Shown: positions 26,483-35,280, counted from the first letter of the stretch. The stretch is DNA of 64,000 bases from an uncultured Sphingomonadaceae bacterium (GCA_947493325.1 CANLQI010000001.1:624501-688500), one strand, 5' to 3'. Translations and numbers: made by a program. Notes: generated by a model from the letters alone, not told the origin.

Positions 26483-27070
26483 TTACCGGGTCCCTTCTTT
26501 TTCTTCAACTTTTTTCACATACAGCCCGTCAAACAGGGTGTTCCATGTTGTGCCATCGTCTGGGCTGGATTCCCAGTGCTGGCGTACGCTGCCGTCTGCG
26601 TTCGGGGTCCATGTCACGCGGCTGATGGGTGCGTCTTTGGCCTTGTGTGCCATGCCCTTGTCGGTCAGCACCATTTCGCCTTTGTCATTCAGGCCGCCTT
26701 CGATAAATAGCGCGCCGCCATCGCGGCCCATCCAGGTCTGGTGCCAGACTTTACGCGCGGCATCGTAAAAGCTCATGCTCATGCCGGTATAGCCGCCCTG
26801 CGTGGTATAATCCTCACGCATGACACAGCCCAGATGTTCGGACGTCAGGATATTGGTCGCGCTCGGCGCATCCTTGCCCGCAGGCGTGACATCCCATGTA
26901 CCCAGCCAGAAACTGAACTGTTTATGTTCAGCCGTATCGCATGGCGGCGTCTGCTGTGCGGGCGCAGAGGGCGGGGCAGGGGTGCTGTCCTGTGCCAGCG
27001 CGGGTGATGTCAATGCCAAAAGGATCGCGCCAATCCCCACGCGGATGATGCTGTAATTTTGATATGCCAT
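26483..27070 (-). CDS. Secreted DUF1579-like protein
   Basis: 195 residues with a signal peptide cleaved near SPALAQ, a short Pro-rich stretch, then a beta-rich domain (FSFWLGTWDVTPAG ... TWMGRDGGALFIEGG ... SRVTWTPNADGSVRQHWESS). The FWxGxW motif is typical of DUF1579-type calycin-like proteins of unknown function. It is convergent with btuD, eight bases apart, and ends with charged residues EEKEGTR. Confidence 0.75.
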   Translation of the reverse strand: MAYQNYSIIRVGIGAILLALTSPALAQDSTPAPPSAPAQQTPPCDTAEHKQFSFWLGTWDVTPAGKDAPSATNILTSEHLGCVMREDYTTQGGYTGMSMSFYDAARKVWHQTWMGRDGGALFIEGGLNDKGEMVLTDKGMAHKAKDAPISRVTWTPNADGSVRQHWESSPDDGTTWNTLFDGLYVKKVEEKEGTR

Positions 27071-27321
27071 ATTATTCCTCTATTTATGCAGGCAGATATG
27101 AAACCAAATTGCTCCTGTAGCAAATGCGGCTCGACCAAAGCGCTATATGCATCGATTGCCGCATCCAGCCAAACCAGCTTGGAATGCGGCCATAACATTG
27201 CAAAATGCATGCCGCATCACCACGTTGCACAGCTTAGTGCACAGGCCACTTGACGAGTGGAACATAATTAGAACATAAGGTCATATGCATTGGCCGATAC
27301 ATTCAGGATAAAGACTGCGAT

Positions 27322-30213
27322 ATGCTGACCAAGATAAGCGTCCGGGGCGCGCGCGAACATAATCTTAAGGGTGTGGATATCGACCTGCCGCGTGACAGCC
27401 TGATCGTCATGACTGGCCTGTCGGGCAGCGGCAAGTCATCGCTGGCGTTCGACACCATCTATGCCGAGGGGCAGCGGCGTTATGTGGAAAGCCTCAGCGC
27501 CTATGCGCGGCAGTTTCTGGAAATGATGCAGAAACCTGATGTCGAGCACATCGAGGGACTGTCGCCCGCCATCTCGATCGAACAGAAAACCACCAGCCGC
27601 AACCCGCGTTCGACCGTGGCGACAGTGACCGAGATTTACGACTATATGCGCCTGCTCTGGGCACGTGTGGGCGTGCCGTACAGCCCCGCGACGGGTGAGC
27701 CCATTACCGCGCAGAGCGTCAGTGTAATGGTTGACCGTGTGCTGGCCATGCCAGAGGGGACGCGTTTCTACCTGCTCGCGCCGGTGGTGCGCGGCCGCAA
27801 GGGCGAATATCGCAAGGAACTGGCCGAATGGACCAAGGCGGGCTTTACCCGTGTGCGCATTGACGGCGAATTTTACGATATCGAGGACGCCCCCGCGCTT
27901 GACAAGAAATACAAACACGACATTGAAGTCGTGGTCGACCGGCTCGCGGTAAAGCCGGGCATGGAAACGCGGCTTGCGGATTCATTTGAAACCGCGCTGC
28001 GGCTTGCCGATGGGCTGGCCTATGTTGATCTGGCGGATGGCACTGTACCGGGCCGTGAAGAGGATACAGAAGCTGGCGGTGCGATGAAAGGCGCGGGCAT
28101 TCCGGACAACCGCATTGTGTTTTCCGAAAAATTCGCCTGTCCGGTATCGGGTTTCACGATCGAGGAAATCGAGCCCCGGCTATTCTCGTTCAACGCGCCG
28201 CAGGGGGCGTGTCCGGCATGTGACGGGCTGGGCGAGAAACAGTATTTTGACCCGCAGCTGGTGGTGCCGAACGGCGAACTGACGCTGAAAAAAGGCGCGG
28301 TCATGCCCTGGGCGAAATCGAACCCGCCTTCGCCCTATTATATGCAGGTGCTGGGGTCGCTCGCGCGGCATTTTGAATTTGACCTCGACACGCCGTGGCG
28401 CGACCTGAGCGCAGAGCATCAGGACGTGATCCTGAACGGCACGGGCGGCCTGCCGGTCAAGCTGACGTTCAAGGACGGGCGCAAATCATACGAAGTGAAA
28501 AAGCCGTTTGAGGGCGTAATCGGCAATCTCAACCGCCGCATGCTGCAGACCGAAAGCGCGTGGATGCGCGAGGAGCTGTCGAAATATCAGGCGGCGGCGC
28601 CGTGCGAAGTGTGCGACGGCGCACGGCTCAACCCGAAGGCGCGCGCGGTCAAGATTGCCGGGCAGGACATTTCCATGCCGACCCGGCTCAGCGTCGGCGA
28701 CGCGGTGGAGTTTTTCGCGGGTCTCAACGACCATCTGACCGACCAGCAGCAACAGATTGCCAAGGCGATCCTGAAAGAGATTAACGAGCGGCTCGGTTTC
28801 CTCAACAATGTCGGGCTGGATTATCTGAACCTTGACCGCACCAGCGGCACGCTCAGCGGCGGCGAGAGCCAGCGCATCCGCCTTGCCAGCCAGATCGGTT
28901 CGGGCCTGTCGGGCGTGCTTTATGTGCTCGATGAACCTAGCATCGGCCTGCATCAGCGCGACAATGATAGGCTGCTGGAAACGCTCAAGCGCCTGCGTGA
29001 CCTCGGCAACACCGTGATTGTGGTCGAGCATGACGAGGACGCGATCCGCAATGCCGATCATGTGGTTGACCTCGGCCCCGGCGCGGGCGTGCGCGGCGGC
29101 GAAGTGGTGGCGCAGGGGACGCTGAAACAGATCCTGAAATCGAAAAAATCGCTCACCGCCGATTATCTGACGGGGCGCAAGAAAATCGCCGTCCCCGAAA
29201 AACGCCGCAAGGGCAATAAAAAGAAACTGACCGTGCACGGCGCGCAGGCGAACAATCTGCAGAATGTCACGGCCTCAATCCCGCTCGGCACCTTTACCTG
29301 CGTCACCGGCGTGTCGGGCAGCGGCAAGAGCTCGCTCACCATCGACACGCTCTATGCCGCCGCGGCGCGCTCGCTTAACGGCGCGCGCATTATCGCGGGC
29401 AAGCATGACAAGGTCACCGGCCTGGAACATTGTGACAAGGTGATTGATATCGACCAGTCGCCCATTGGCCGCACCCCGCGTTCCAACCCCGCGACCTATA
29501 CCGGCGCGTTCACCAATATCCGTGACTGGTTTGCCGGTCTGCCCGAAAGCCAGGCGCGCGGTTATAAGCCGGGGCGGTTTTCGTTCAATGTGAAGGGCGG
29601 CCGGTGCGAAACATGCCGCGGCGATGGCCTGATTAAGATTGAGATGCACTTCCTGCCCGATGTCTATGTCACCTGCGAGGAATGCGGCGGCAAACGCTAT
29701 AACCGCGAAACGCTGGAGGTGAAATTCAAAGGGCATAGCATTGCCGATGTGCTCGACATGACGGTCGAGGATGCGGTCGAATTTTTCAAGGCCGTGCCGC
29801 CGATCCGCGACAAGATGGCGATGCTCTACGAAGTCGGCCTGGGCTATGTAAAGGTCGGCCAACAGGCGACCACGCTATCGGGCGGCGAGGCGCAGCGGGT
29901 AAAGCTCGCGAAGGAACTTTCCAAACGCTCCACGGGCAAAACGCTCTATATCCTCGACGAGCCAACCACCGGCCTGCATTTTGAGGATGTCCGCAAACTC
30001 CTCGAAGTCCTCCACCGCCTGGTCGAACAGGGCAACAGCGTGATCGTGATCGAACACAATCTCGACGTCATCAAAACCGCCGACTGGATCGTGGATCTAG
30101 GCCCCGAAGGCGGCGTAAAAGGCGGTGAGATTGTGGCGGAAGGCACGCCGGAGCAAGTGGCCGCGAACAAGCGGAGCTTTACGGGCGGGTATTTGCGGGG
30201 GATGTTGGGGTGA
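27322..30213 (+). CDS. uvrA: Excinuclease ABC subunit A
   Basis: 963 residues, full length. Two ABC ATPase modules: Walker [10 protein letters not shown] near residue 33 and GVSGSGKSS near residue 660; signatures [12 protein letters not shown] and [12 protein letters not shown]. Zinc-binding pairs are visible in [18 protein letters not shown], and CETCRGDG with [10 protein letters not shown]. UvrA scans DNA with UvrB in nucleotide excision repair. No LexA box was noticed in the 250 bases upstream. The retron follows about 20 bases after its stop. Confidence 0.97.
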   Translation: MLTKISVRGAREHNLKGVDIDLPRDSLIVMTGLSGSGKSSLAFDTIYAEGQRRYVESLSAYARQFLEMMQKPDVEHIEGLSPAISIEQKTTSRNPRSTVATVTEIYDYMRLLWARVGVPYSPATGEPITAQSVSVMVDRVLAMPEGTRFYLLAPVVRGRKGEYRKELAEWTKAGFTRVRIDGEFYDIEDAPALDKKYKHDIEVVVDRLAVKPGMETRLADSFETALRLADGLAYVDLADGTVPGREEDTEAGGAMKGAGIPDNRIVFSEKFACPVSGFTIEEIEPRLFSFNAPQGACPACDGLGEKQYFDPQLVVPNGELTLKKGAVMPWAKSNPPSPYYMQVLGSLARHFEFDLDTPWRDLSAEHQDVILNGTGGLPVKLTFKDGRKSYEVKKPFEGVIGNLNRRMLQTESAWMREELSKYQAAAPCEVCDGARLNPKARAVKIAGQDISMPTRLSVGDAVEFFAGLNDHLTDQQQQIAKAILKEINERLGFLNNVGLDYLNLDRTSGTLSGGESQRIRLASQIGSGLSGVLYVLDEPSIGLHQRDNDRLLETLKRLRDLGNTVIVVEHDEDAIRNADHVVDLGPGAGVRGGEVVAQGTLKQILKSKKSLTADYLTGRKKIAVPEKRRKGNKKKLTVHGAQANNLQNVTASIPLGTFTCVTGVSGSGKSSLTIDTLYAAAARSLNGARIIAGKHDKVTGLEHCDKVIDIDQSPIGRTPRSNPATYTGAFTNIRDWFAGLPESQARGYKPGRFSFNVKGGRCETCRGDGLIKIEMHFLPDVYVTCEECGGKRYNRETLEVKFKGHSIADVLDMTVEDAVEFFKAVPPIRDKMAMLYEVGLGYVKVGQQATTLSGGEAQRVKLAKELSKRSTGKTLYILDEPTTGLHFEDVRKLLEVLHRLVEQGNSVIVIEHNLDVIKTADWIVDLGPEGGVKGGEIVAEGTPEQVAANKRSFTGGYLRGMLG

Positions 30214-30233
30214 CAATAGTCAAACTTAACAAC

Positions 30234-30416
30234 TTGACTTAGTTAAAATAAAATGGCTACTTGTTTGAGCTTACGTACACTTCGTACCGTTTGTCGGGCG
30301 TTTCGCTAGACATTATACGATTGGTTACATTTATGGCGAGCTTTGAGTCGCGAATTCTCCGACTCAAGTCTTCGCCGCAGAATTCGCGACTCAAAGCACG
30401 CGATAAGGTAAGTCGA
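30234..30416 (+). ncRNA. Retron msr-msd non-coding RNA
   Basis: The gap between uvrA and the effector folds as expected for a retron RNA. Outer repeats a1 TTGACTTA (30234-30241) and a2 TAAGTCGA (30409-30416) pair over 8 bases with one wobble; G30242 just after a1 is a candidate branching guanosine. Two small msr stem-loops follow: ACGTAC/GTACCGT (30273-30290, one bulge) and TGTC-GCG-TTT-CGC-GACA (30292-30312). The msd is a long hairpin, 30336-30401: 19 perfect pairs inside (arms 30340-30358 and 30379-30397) plus three pairs beyond an A-A mismatch, with a 20-base loop. Exact ends are inferred. Confidence 0.75.
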
Positions 30417-31327
30417 TGAACTCTCGAGCTGAAGACTTTTTTAAGCAAGTTCAGCTCGAGAGTAGTCGCATTCAATTTCCTGAAGATGTTGTTTTCTTAT
30501 GCGGTGGACAAATGTCGACAGGTGAAGAATCTGTATCTTTTAGAGATTTTATTTTTCCACGAAGCGATATGATTTTTGAAAACAAAAAAGTAGTTCTTGC
30601 GGAAAAAGCAGCAACTGTATTTGACTCTAGAATTTATGATGATCTGTTGCAGTTCGAGGAGTGGATTGCATCTATTTCACGTTTGATACTAGTAATTTGC
30701 GAAAGTCCGGGCGCAATAGCTGAGGTGTCTGCATTTTCACAGATTAAAGAGATATCGAACAAACTTTTAGTTTTTATGCATAGTAATTACTATTCACAAA
30801 ACTCATTCATAAAAGATGGGCCTATTAGGTCTCTAGAACGAGCTAATGAATCTAGCGTTCAAGAGATTGAATGGATATGTGATAAAAATGGCAACATTGA
30901 AAATGAACGAGCTAAGAAAATGCTGCCTGCTATCAAATTTGCGATTACTAATTTTTTACGTAATCAATCTCGTACTGAAAAATTTGACCAGAAAAAGATC
31001 GGACATAGAATTTTTTTAGTAGGCGGAGTTATACAGACTTTGGCTTGTTCGAAAATTAGTGAAATTGAAGGTGGTTTAGAATTACTAGGCATTAAAATGT
31101 CTCAAAAATCAATAAAAATGGCTATATTTTGTTTGGAGGTTTTTGGTTGGGTAAGGTCAGTAAAAAGAGATACAAAATACTACATTTTCGTAGGTGGGCT
31201 AGATTCATTTATATTTAGGGATGGACGACCAAGTTTCTTGTTTGATGTGCCTCGCATAAGATATGAAATAGTACTAAAATATGAAAAGAGTGATCCTCGG
31301 ATAAATATACTGGAAGCTTTGGCATGA
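30416..31327 (+). CDS. Retron effector: nucleoside deoxyribosyltransferase-like domain plus DNA-binding region (Eco1/St85 type)
   Basis: 303 residues. N-terminal half has the effector signature: VVFLCGG (25-31), SFRDFIFPR (41-49), AEKA (62-65), FEEWIASI (80-87) and CESPGAIAEVSAF (95-107), the glutamate-bearing strand-loop typical of nucleoside deoxyribosyltransferase-like N-glycosidases. The C-terminal about 100 residues (MSQKSIKMAIFCLEVFGWVRSV) resemble a winged helix. In Eco1 (Ec86) the equivalent protein is held inactive by RT and msDNA and released on phage attack; this is known for the family, inferred here. The start ATG overlaps the last base of a2, with AAGG seven bases upstream. AT-rich codon use differs sharply from uvrA. 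It overlaps the RT gene by 4 bases. Confidence 0.85.
   Translation: MNSRAEDFFKQVQLESSRIQFPEDVVFLCGGQMSTGEESVSFRDFIFPRSDMIFENKKVVLAEKAATVFDSRIYDDLLQFEEWIASISRLILVICESPGAIAEVSAFSQIKEISNKLLVFMHSNYYSQNSFIKDGPIRSLERANESSVQEIEWICDKNGNIENERAKKMLPAIKFAITNFLRNQSRTEKFDQKKIGHRIFLVGGVIQTLACSKISEIEGGLELLGIKMSQKSIKMAIFCLEVFGWVRSVKRDTKYYIFVGGLDSFIFRDGRPSFLFDVPRIRYEIVLKYEKSDPRINILEALA
30420..30463 (+). promoter_or_regulatory. Perfect 14-bp hairpin inside the first codons of the effector gene
   Basis: ACTCTCGAGCTGAA (30420-30433) and TTCAGCTCGAGAGT (30450-30463) are exact inverted copies with a 16-base loop. The hairpin begins two bases after the ATG and would hinder translation initiation or mark the end of the non-coding RNA region. 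Confidence 0.6.
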
Positions 31328-32241
31328 CTGGGCTTTTAGTAAATCAAATTTCTGCTCAAACATGTATTAGTAGGGCAGATGTAAAAACTATAATTGAAAC
31401 TGCGCCTCAAAGGTACAAGACATACTGTATAGCCAAGAGAAATGGCGGTGAAAGATTGATCGCTCACCCTTCTCGAGAGCTTAAAGCGATACAAAGAGCA
31501 TTAGTGGCATTAGCTCCTGCTAAGATACCCTTGCATAATTGTGCATCGGCTTATGAATTAGGGTGCTCGATAAAAAAGAATGCTCAAGCACATGTAAAAT
31601 CCAAGTGGCTGGCAAAATTTGATTTAGAAAATTTCTTTAATTCGATACGAGTTAGCGACTGGTCTCGTTATTTGAATAATCTAAAAATTGAAGAAGAATT
31701 TGTTCATCTCAGTACCTCTGCATTTTTTTGGAGTTCACGTAGGGCGAATGAGAATTGCTTATCTGTTGGGGCACCTAGTTCCCCATATGTGTCAAATCGG
31801 ATTATGTTTAGGTTTGATGAAAGTATGTATCTAGTAGCAAAGGAAAATGGGTGGATTTATACTCGCTATGCCGATGATTTATCTTTCTCATCAGACCAAC
31901 CTCTAGACATGGCATTATTAATAAAAATGATATCTGAGGCACTAAGAATTGATGGAAACCTAAAATTGAACGAAGCAAAAACCAGGCTTTTAGGGCCGGG
32001 CAGTAGAAGGACGGTGACAGGAATTGTACTATCTAATGACTTTAAAATTTCATTGGGACGGACTAAAAAACGCAATATTGAAGCCATGCTTCACAAGCAT
32101 ATAGTCAAAAAAAATGAAGTAGATAAGAAAAAGCTCAATGGTCACTTGGCTTTCTTAAGAGATATCGATCCATCTGCTTATCTAAAATTACATGAAAAAT
32201 ATAACTTACCAAAGGAGGGCATAGGGTTTAAGATCAACTAG
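31324..32241 (+). CDS. ret: Retron reverse transcriptase
   Basis: 305 residues, the compact size of retron RTs. Diagnostic motifs: NAQAH (86-90), the NAxxH motif of region X; the first catalytic aspartate in KFDLENFFNSI (Asp100); GAPSSPYVSN (149-158); the catalytic YADD (182-185) in RYADDLSFSS; and VTG (231-233) before GIVLSNDFKIS, the retron Y-region motif. It primes cDNA synthesis from the branching guanosine of its RNA to make msDNA. The start ATGA overlaps the effector stop, so the pair is co-translated. Codon use is AT-rich, indicating recent acquisition. Confidence 0.93.
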   Translation: MTGLLVNQISAQTCISRADVKTIIETAPQRYKTYCIAKRNGGERLIAHPSRELKAIQRALVALAPAKIPLHNCASAYELGCSIKKNAQAHVKSKWLAKFDLENFFNSIRVSDWSRYLNNLKIEEEFVHLSTSAFFWSSRRANENCLSVGAPSSPYVSNRIMFRFDESMYLVAKENGWIYTRYADDLSFSSDQPLDMALLIKMISEALRIDGNLKLNEAKTRLLGPGSRRTVTGIVLSNDFKISLGRTKKRNIEAMLHKHIVKKNEVDKKKLNGHLAFLRDIDPSAYLKLHEKYNLPKEGIGFKIN

Positions 32242-32659
32242 ACGTTCCAACTCTAAATACAACCAAACGCATCCCCGTCCGTTTCTCCCCCATAAGCAAA
32301 AACGCTCGCATATACGCTGGGGCTATGGGAGAGAGATTATGAGATTATAGACAACATCAAATTACTGGCTGTAATGGCGGCGAGTGCGGCACTAGCTGGC
32401 TTGTGCCACAATTGCGGGGCCGAAGGCGACAAGGTAGTACTCCATTGCCGCCAGACCTGTCCTGCGCTCGGGACGTCTTAGGTGCAGGAATATGCGCAGG
32501 ATTGATATTTTCCACTGTGATGGCAATGGTAGGGTGGCCCGGCACCGGGGCGTGCTGCACTCACCCCCAAACCGCGCTCCACGAGAACGGCATGTTTTAG
32601 CGCGGTTTGCGGGTTGTGAGTGTGTCCGGGATGAGCGGCGGGGCTGGCACTGGTTTATC

Positions 32660-32950
32660 ATCCCGTCATGCTGAACTAGTTTCAGCATCCAGAGCGGCAT
32701 AGGGGACGTTGCACGGTTTTGCTCTGGACCCTGAACTCGTTTGGCATATATCCCTTTCGAACATGTAATATAGCGTACTCATAAAGCTCTGCCATTATTC
32801 CATATCGTCATCCCGGCGAAAGCCGGAATCTCCTTACTTTTACCCAGCACCGACATTGCAGAGAAAGAAAGGAGATTCCGGCTTTCGCCGGAATGACGCA
32901 CTACATGCCTAAAAGGGATAAATGCCAAACGAGTTCAGGGTGACGATAGA
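32660..32950. repeat. Nested palindromic (MITE-like) element
   Basis: Outer arms 32729-32757 and 32912-32940 are 29-base inverted copies with one mismatch (CCCTGAACTCGTTTGGCAT at the left end). Inside them, arms 32807-32835 and 32869-32897 are a second 29-base inverted pair with one mismatch (GTCATCCCGGCGAAAGCC at the left end). Next to the left outer arm, GTCATGCTGAACTAG with GTTTCAGCATCC (about 32666-32692) is a further repeat seen again at 58470. One element seems to have inserted into another. Confidence 0.8.
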
Positions 32951-33141
32951 ATCCATACGCTACGGTTGTGGTTCAGGGTAACGATTATAGTCCGGGGTGA
33001 CGTGTGTTGGGGCTTGCGCCGTGCTGTCTTTGTCAAACCGTTTTCCTACATATGAGCGGCTGTGCTAGCGATGGTGGCATGCAGTTTTATGGGATGTTTT
33101 TGCGTTTCGCGCCGTGCGGGCCTGTTCGGGGTGCATGCGGC

Positions 33142-33201
33142 GGGCGGGACTTTTCGGCAGGGGGCGGGACCTTTCGGCAAAGGGCGGGACCTTCCGGTTT
33201 T
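33142..33201. repeat. Three tandem 20-bp repeats with GGGCGGGACCTTTCGG core
   Basis: Units begin at 33142, 33162 and 33182, exactly 20 bases apart, each starting GGGCGGGAC then YTTYCGG. A further GGGCGGGACCTTTGG occurs at 33258. The reverse-complement motif CCGGAAGGTCCCGC recurs four times at 37.3-37.8 kb. Confidence 0.8.
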
Positions 33202-33682
33202 GATTTGTTATTTAAGCCATTGTTTATAATGGCAAAATAAGAGAGGCATGTGTGTGCGGGCGGGACCTTTGGGGCTTTGCGGGCAGTGTGTGACTTTATG
33301 TTTGGATGCGGGTTTTGGTGGGCGCGGGGTCTGGTCAGGCAGGGGGCTCGGTGGTATTTGGAATTGCTTGCGCGCTGCGGTGATATTGGAGTCATTATGA
33401 GGATAGTGAAACTGTCATACCGGTACTCAAACCATCATGGGTGAACTTGTTTCAGTATCCAGAGCGCCATCGAAACATTGCATGACTGCGCTCTGGACCC
33501 CGGATCAAGTCCGGGGTGACGGTTGGGGTTTAGGGTGACAGTTAGTCTCGGAGGTAACAGTCGGGTCTCGCGGTGGCGATTGGATTGCGGGGTGACAATA
33601 TAGTGTGGATATTGTTCGAATATTGAAAATATACCACCACGTCACTCCGCTCTTGCCCCGCTTTACCCGTTTCGCTAAACTC

Positions 33683-33840
33683 GGAGGCGCAACAGGTCAG
33701 TCCCTGTTGTGAGGCATAAGTAACCTCTTAAACTCTCGGCCGGTCAGATTATCTGTCCGGGTGGCCGTCGCGTATGTCCAAGGCTCTGCCCAAAGGCGGC
33801 GGCGCCTGCGCGAGAGTTCGGGTTACTTACACCCGGCTTT
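33683..33840 (+). ncRNA. Candidate structured RNA of unknown family
   Basis: Nested pairings suggest a folded RNA of about 160 bases: a 7-bp hairpin CAACAGG/CCTGTTG (near 33690-33709); a closing stem TAAGTAACC (33717-33725) with GGTTACTTA (33821-33829); a continuing stem AACTCTCG (33731-33738) with CGAGAGTT (33811-33818); and inside it a hairpin CCGG-T-CAGA / TCTG-T-CCGG (33740-33760) plus a GCC/GGC-rich stem near 33784-33806. Long-range closure with internal hairpins resembles riboregulators such as 6S RNA, but no family could be assigned. Strand is a guess from the flanking gene. Confidence 0.45.
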
Positions 33841-33919
33841 ATCGGCCTACACGGTTAAAAAAGCATAATAAACCGGGTTGCCTCTTGATTTTATATGACA
33901 AGAAGGTTGAACCACACAT

Positions 33920-34093
33920 ATGAAAAATCATCAGGATCCCGAGGAGCCCAAAACATCCAACTGGAAGGCGAAGGCGGAGTTTGCCTTTATCGCGGTCCTG
34001 CTGCTGATCAGCGTCATATTCTTGCTGGAACAGATGGTCCCGTTTCTGGACATGATGTGGTCGCATCTGACGCAACCGTCGCGGTGGAGTTGA
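33920..34093 (+). CDS. Small single-pass membrane protein (57 residues)
   Basis: Not recognised by family. A polar, charged N-terminus (MKNHQDPEEPKTSNWKAKAE) leads into one hydrophobic helix (FAFIAVLLLISVIFLLEQMV) and a short C-terminal part ending SRWS. The charge pattern and clean hydrophobic segment support a real gene; a weak AAGG lies about 14 bases before the ATG. It is convergent with the lipoprotein gene, 30 bases apart. Confidence 0.55.
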   Translation: MKNHQDPEEPKTSNWKAKAEFAFIAVLLLISVIFLLEQMVPFLDMMWSHLTQPSRWS

Positions 34094-34123
34094 GGTATGG
34101 CGCGCGGCTGCTGGCTGGCCGCT

Positions 34124-34639
34124 CTATTCAGTCAGGTTCAGCGTTCCCCGGGTGCTGTCACCATCGCCCGACAATGTCAGCGTGAACGGTTTGCCCTCGT
34201 CATTGGTGCCGGTGACAGTGTCGCCGGAGACGGTGGCGGTTCCACCGTCTTCGCGCATTTTATCGGCGAACCATGTTGCCACCGTATCGCTGCCGGCGGG
34301 GGAGGTGAAGCGCAGCTCGATTTCGGCATCGCCCTTGCCGTTCTTTTTGTTCGCATTGATGTCCAGGCCAGTAATTTTGGAGCCGGGATAGATTTTGTCG
34401 CTTTTGTCGGTGCGCGCATCAATATCAAGATCGGGTATATCCAGATCGAGATTAAAGCCTTCGGCGTTGATTGAGATATTGGTTTTTTCGCCTTGCGCCG
34501 CGTCACCGGTCTTGATCGAAACTTCGGCTTTTTCCTCGATCTTTTCCTGAATTTTCTCCTCGGTCCGTTCCTGTATACGGTCGCACGCGGCGAGGGTGAG
34601 GGGCAGGGCGATCAGGGGGAGAATAATGAATTTACGCAT
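34124..34639 (-). CDS. Hypothetical lipoprotein
   Basis: 171 residues with a lipoprotein signal (MRKFIILPLIALPLTLAAC) followed by a short charged helix with EEKIQEKIEEKAEV spacing, likely coiled coil, then an Asp-rich beta domain (FNLDLDIPDLDIDARTDKSD). The family is not recognised; similar proteins occur as conserved hypotheticals in sphingomonads as far as I recall. AAGGAA lies six bases before the ATG, and a long inverted repeat overlaps this ribosome site. Confidence 0.75.
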   Translation of the reverse strand: MRKFIILPLIALPLTLAACDRIQERTEEKIQEKIEEKAEVSIKTGDAAQGEKTNISINAEGFNLDLDIPDLDIDARTDKSDKIYPGSKITGLDINANKKNGKGDAEIELRFTSPAGSDTVATWFADKMREDGGTATVSGDTVTGTNDEGKPFTLTLSGDGDSTRGTLNLTE

Positions 34640-34647
34640 GGAATGTT

Positions 34648-34679
34648 CCTTACTGTATTATTTAGTTAATACGGTAAGG
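34648..34679 (-). promoter_or_regulatory. 13-bp inverted repeat overlapping the lipoprotein ribosome site
   Basis: CCTTACTGTATTA (34648-34660) and TAATACGGTAAGG (34667-34679) are inverted copies with one mismatch and a six-base centre, starting nine bases upstream of the ATG of the lipoprotein gene. The size and symmetry suit an operator for a dimeric repressor, or a hairpin masking the ribosome site. The rest of the 320-bp gap up to cspA shows nothing distinct; part of it is likely the long cspA leader. Confidence 0.45.
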
Positions 34680-34960
34680 CGGCTTGGGCGGACTGTCAAG
34701 CGGTGAAGCGGTGACACAACCCGCCTTATGGCTTGCCCGGCCCATCTATGCATTTTGCTATGGCGTGCCCACAACGCTTGCTATTGCTGGGACGCGCTCC
34801 TATGTAAGCCGTGCTGGATGTCGCCATAGGTGACTGAATATAGCCGTTTACGCTGCTCTACTCTCTCTTCCGAATACGTTTCTAGCATTTGTTACGTGAG
34901 CCAATATGGCCCGATTCACGGGTTTCATGGGGTTTCACGGTTTTATAAAGGACTACAGTT

Positions 34961-35167
34961 ATGCCAGTAGGCACAGTAAAATTTTTCAACGCCGATAAAG
35001 GCTATGGTTTCATTGCTCCCGAAGACGGCGGCAACGACGCATTCGTACACATTTCCGCAGTGGAAGCTGCCGGCATGCGTACACTGGAAAAAGATCAGCG
35101 CGTAAATTACGAGCTAGAAGAAGATCGCCGCGGCAAAATGGCCGCTGCAAACCTGTCCGCGGCATAA
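34961..35167 (+). CDS. cspA: Cold-shock domain protein
   Basis: 68 residues, a single cold-shock domain with both RNA-binding motifs: RNP1 KGYGFIAPE and RNP2 DAFVHIS. Such proteins bind single-stranded RNA and DNA and melt structure at low temperature. The GTVKFFNADKGYGFI start is typical. It has its own terminator 28 bases downstream, so it is monocistronic. Confidence 0.95.
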   Translation: MPVGTVKFFNADKGYGFIAPEDGGNDAFVHISAVEAAGMRTLEKDQRVNYELEEDRRGKMAAANLSAA

Positions 35168-35195
35168 GCCGGACGACAGTTTGAAAGTTACAGAC

Positions 35196-35232
35196 GGGCT
35201 GGCAGGGGCAACCTTGCCAGCCCGTTTTGTTT
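35196..35232 (+). terminator. Rho-independent terminator of cspA
   Basis: A perfect 9-bp stem GGGCTGGCA (35196-35204) / TGCCAGCCC (35215-35223) is followed by GTTTTGTTT. Confidence 0.9.
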
Positions 35233-35264
35233 GCAACTCTGCTGTTGGAGTAGAAAAACAGCAA

Positions 35265-35280
35265 TGTAAATATATTTACA
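35265..35280. promoter_or_regulatory. Perfect 16-bp palindrome upstream of aceA
   Basis: TGTAAATATATTTACA is its own reverse complement and lies in an AT-rich gap about 170 bases before the aceA start. Further TTTACA strings follow at 35283 and 35410. It could be an operator for control of isocitrate lyase, but no adjacent regulator gene exists. Confidence 0.4.

Larger units (their letters stand above)
32242..33600. other. Gene-free repeat-rich region downstream of the retron
   Basis: No convincing gene is seen over about 1.35 kb. It contains a nested palindromic element (32660-32950), three 20-bp direct repeats (33142-33201) with a fourth partial copy at 33258, and another inverted element at about 33430-33530 (GAACTTGTTTCAG... 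/ CCGGATCAAGTCCGG). All open frames here cross repeat sequence and look accidental. Confidence 0.6.

Noticed and set aside
30266-30413. Alternative a1/a2 pair GCTTAC (30269) with GTAAGT for the retron RNA
   Set aside because: Only five Watson-Crick pairs plus one wobble, shorter than TTGACTTA/TAAGTCGA, which also has a G right after a1.
30257-30475. Minus-strand frame covering the retron RNA
   Set aside because: It is produced by the inverted repeats and has no supporting signals.
32392-32700. Small frames in the gap downstream of the retron as possible accessory retron genes
   Set aside because: They run through repeat sequence, lack ribosome sites and differ in base composition from the retron genes.
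33142-33201. CRISPR-like short tandem repeats
   Set aside because: Units are directly adjacent with no spacers, only three copies, and no cas gene is near.
33683-33840. Naming the structured RNA as 6S RNA
   Set aside because: A large hairpin with a central opening is suggestive, but the conserved 6S bubble sequence could not be matched with confidence.
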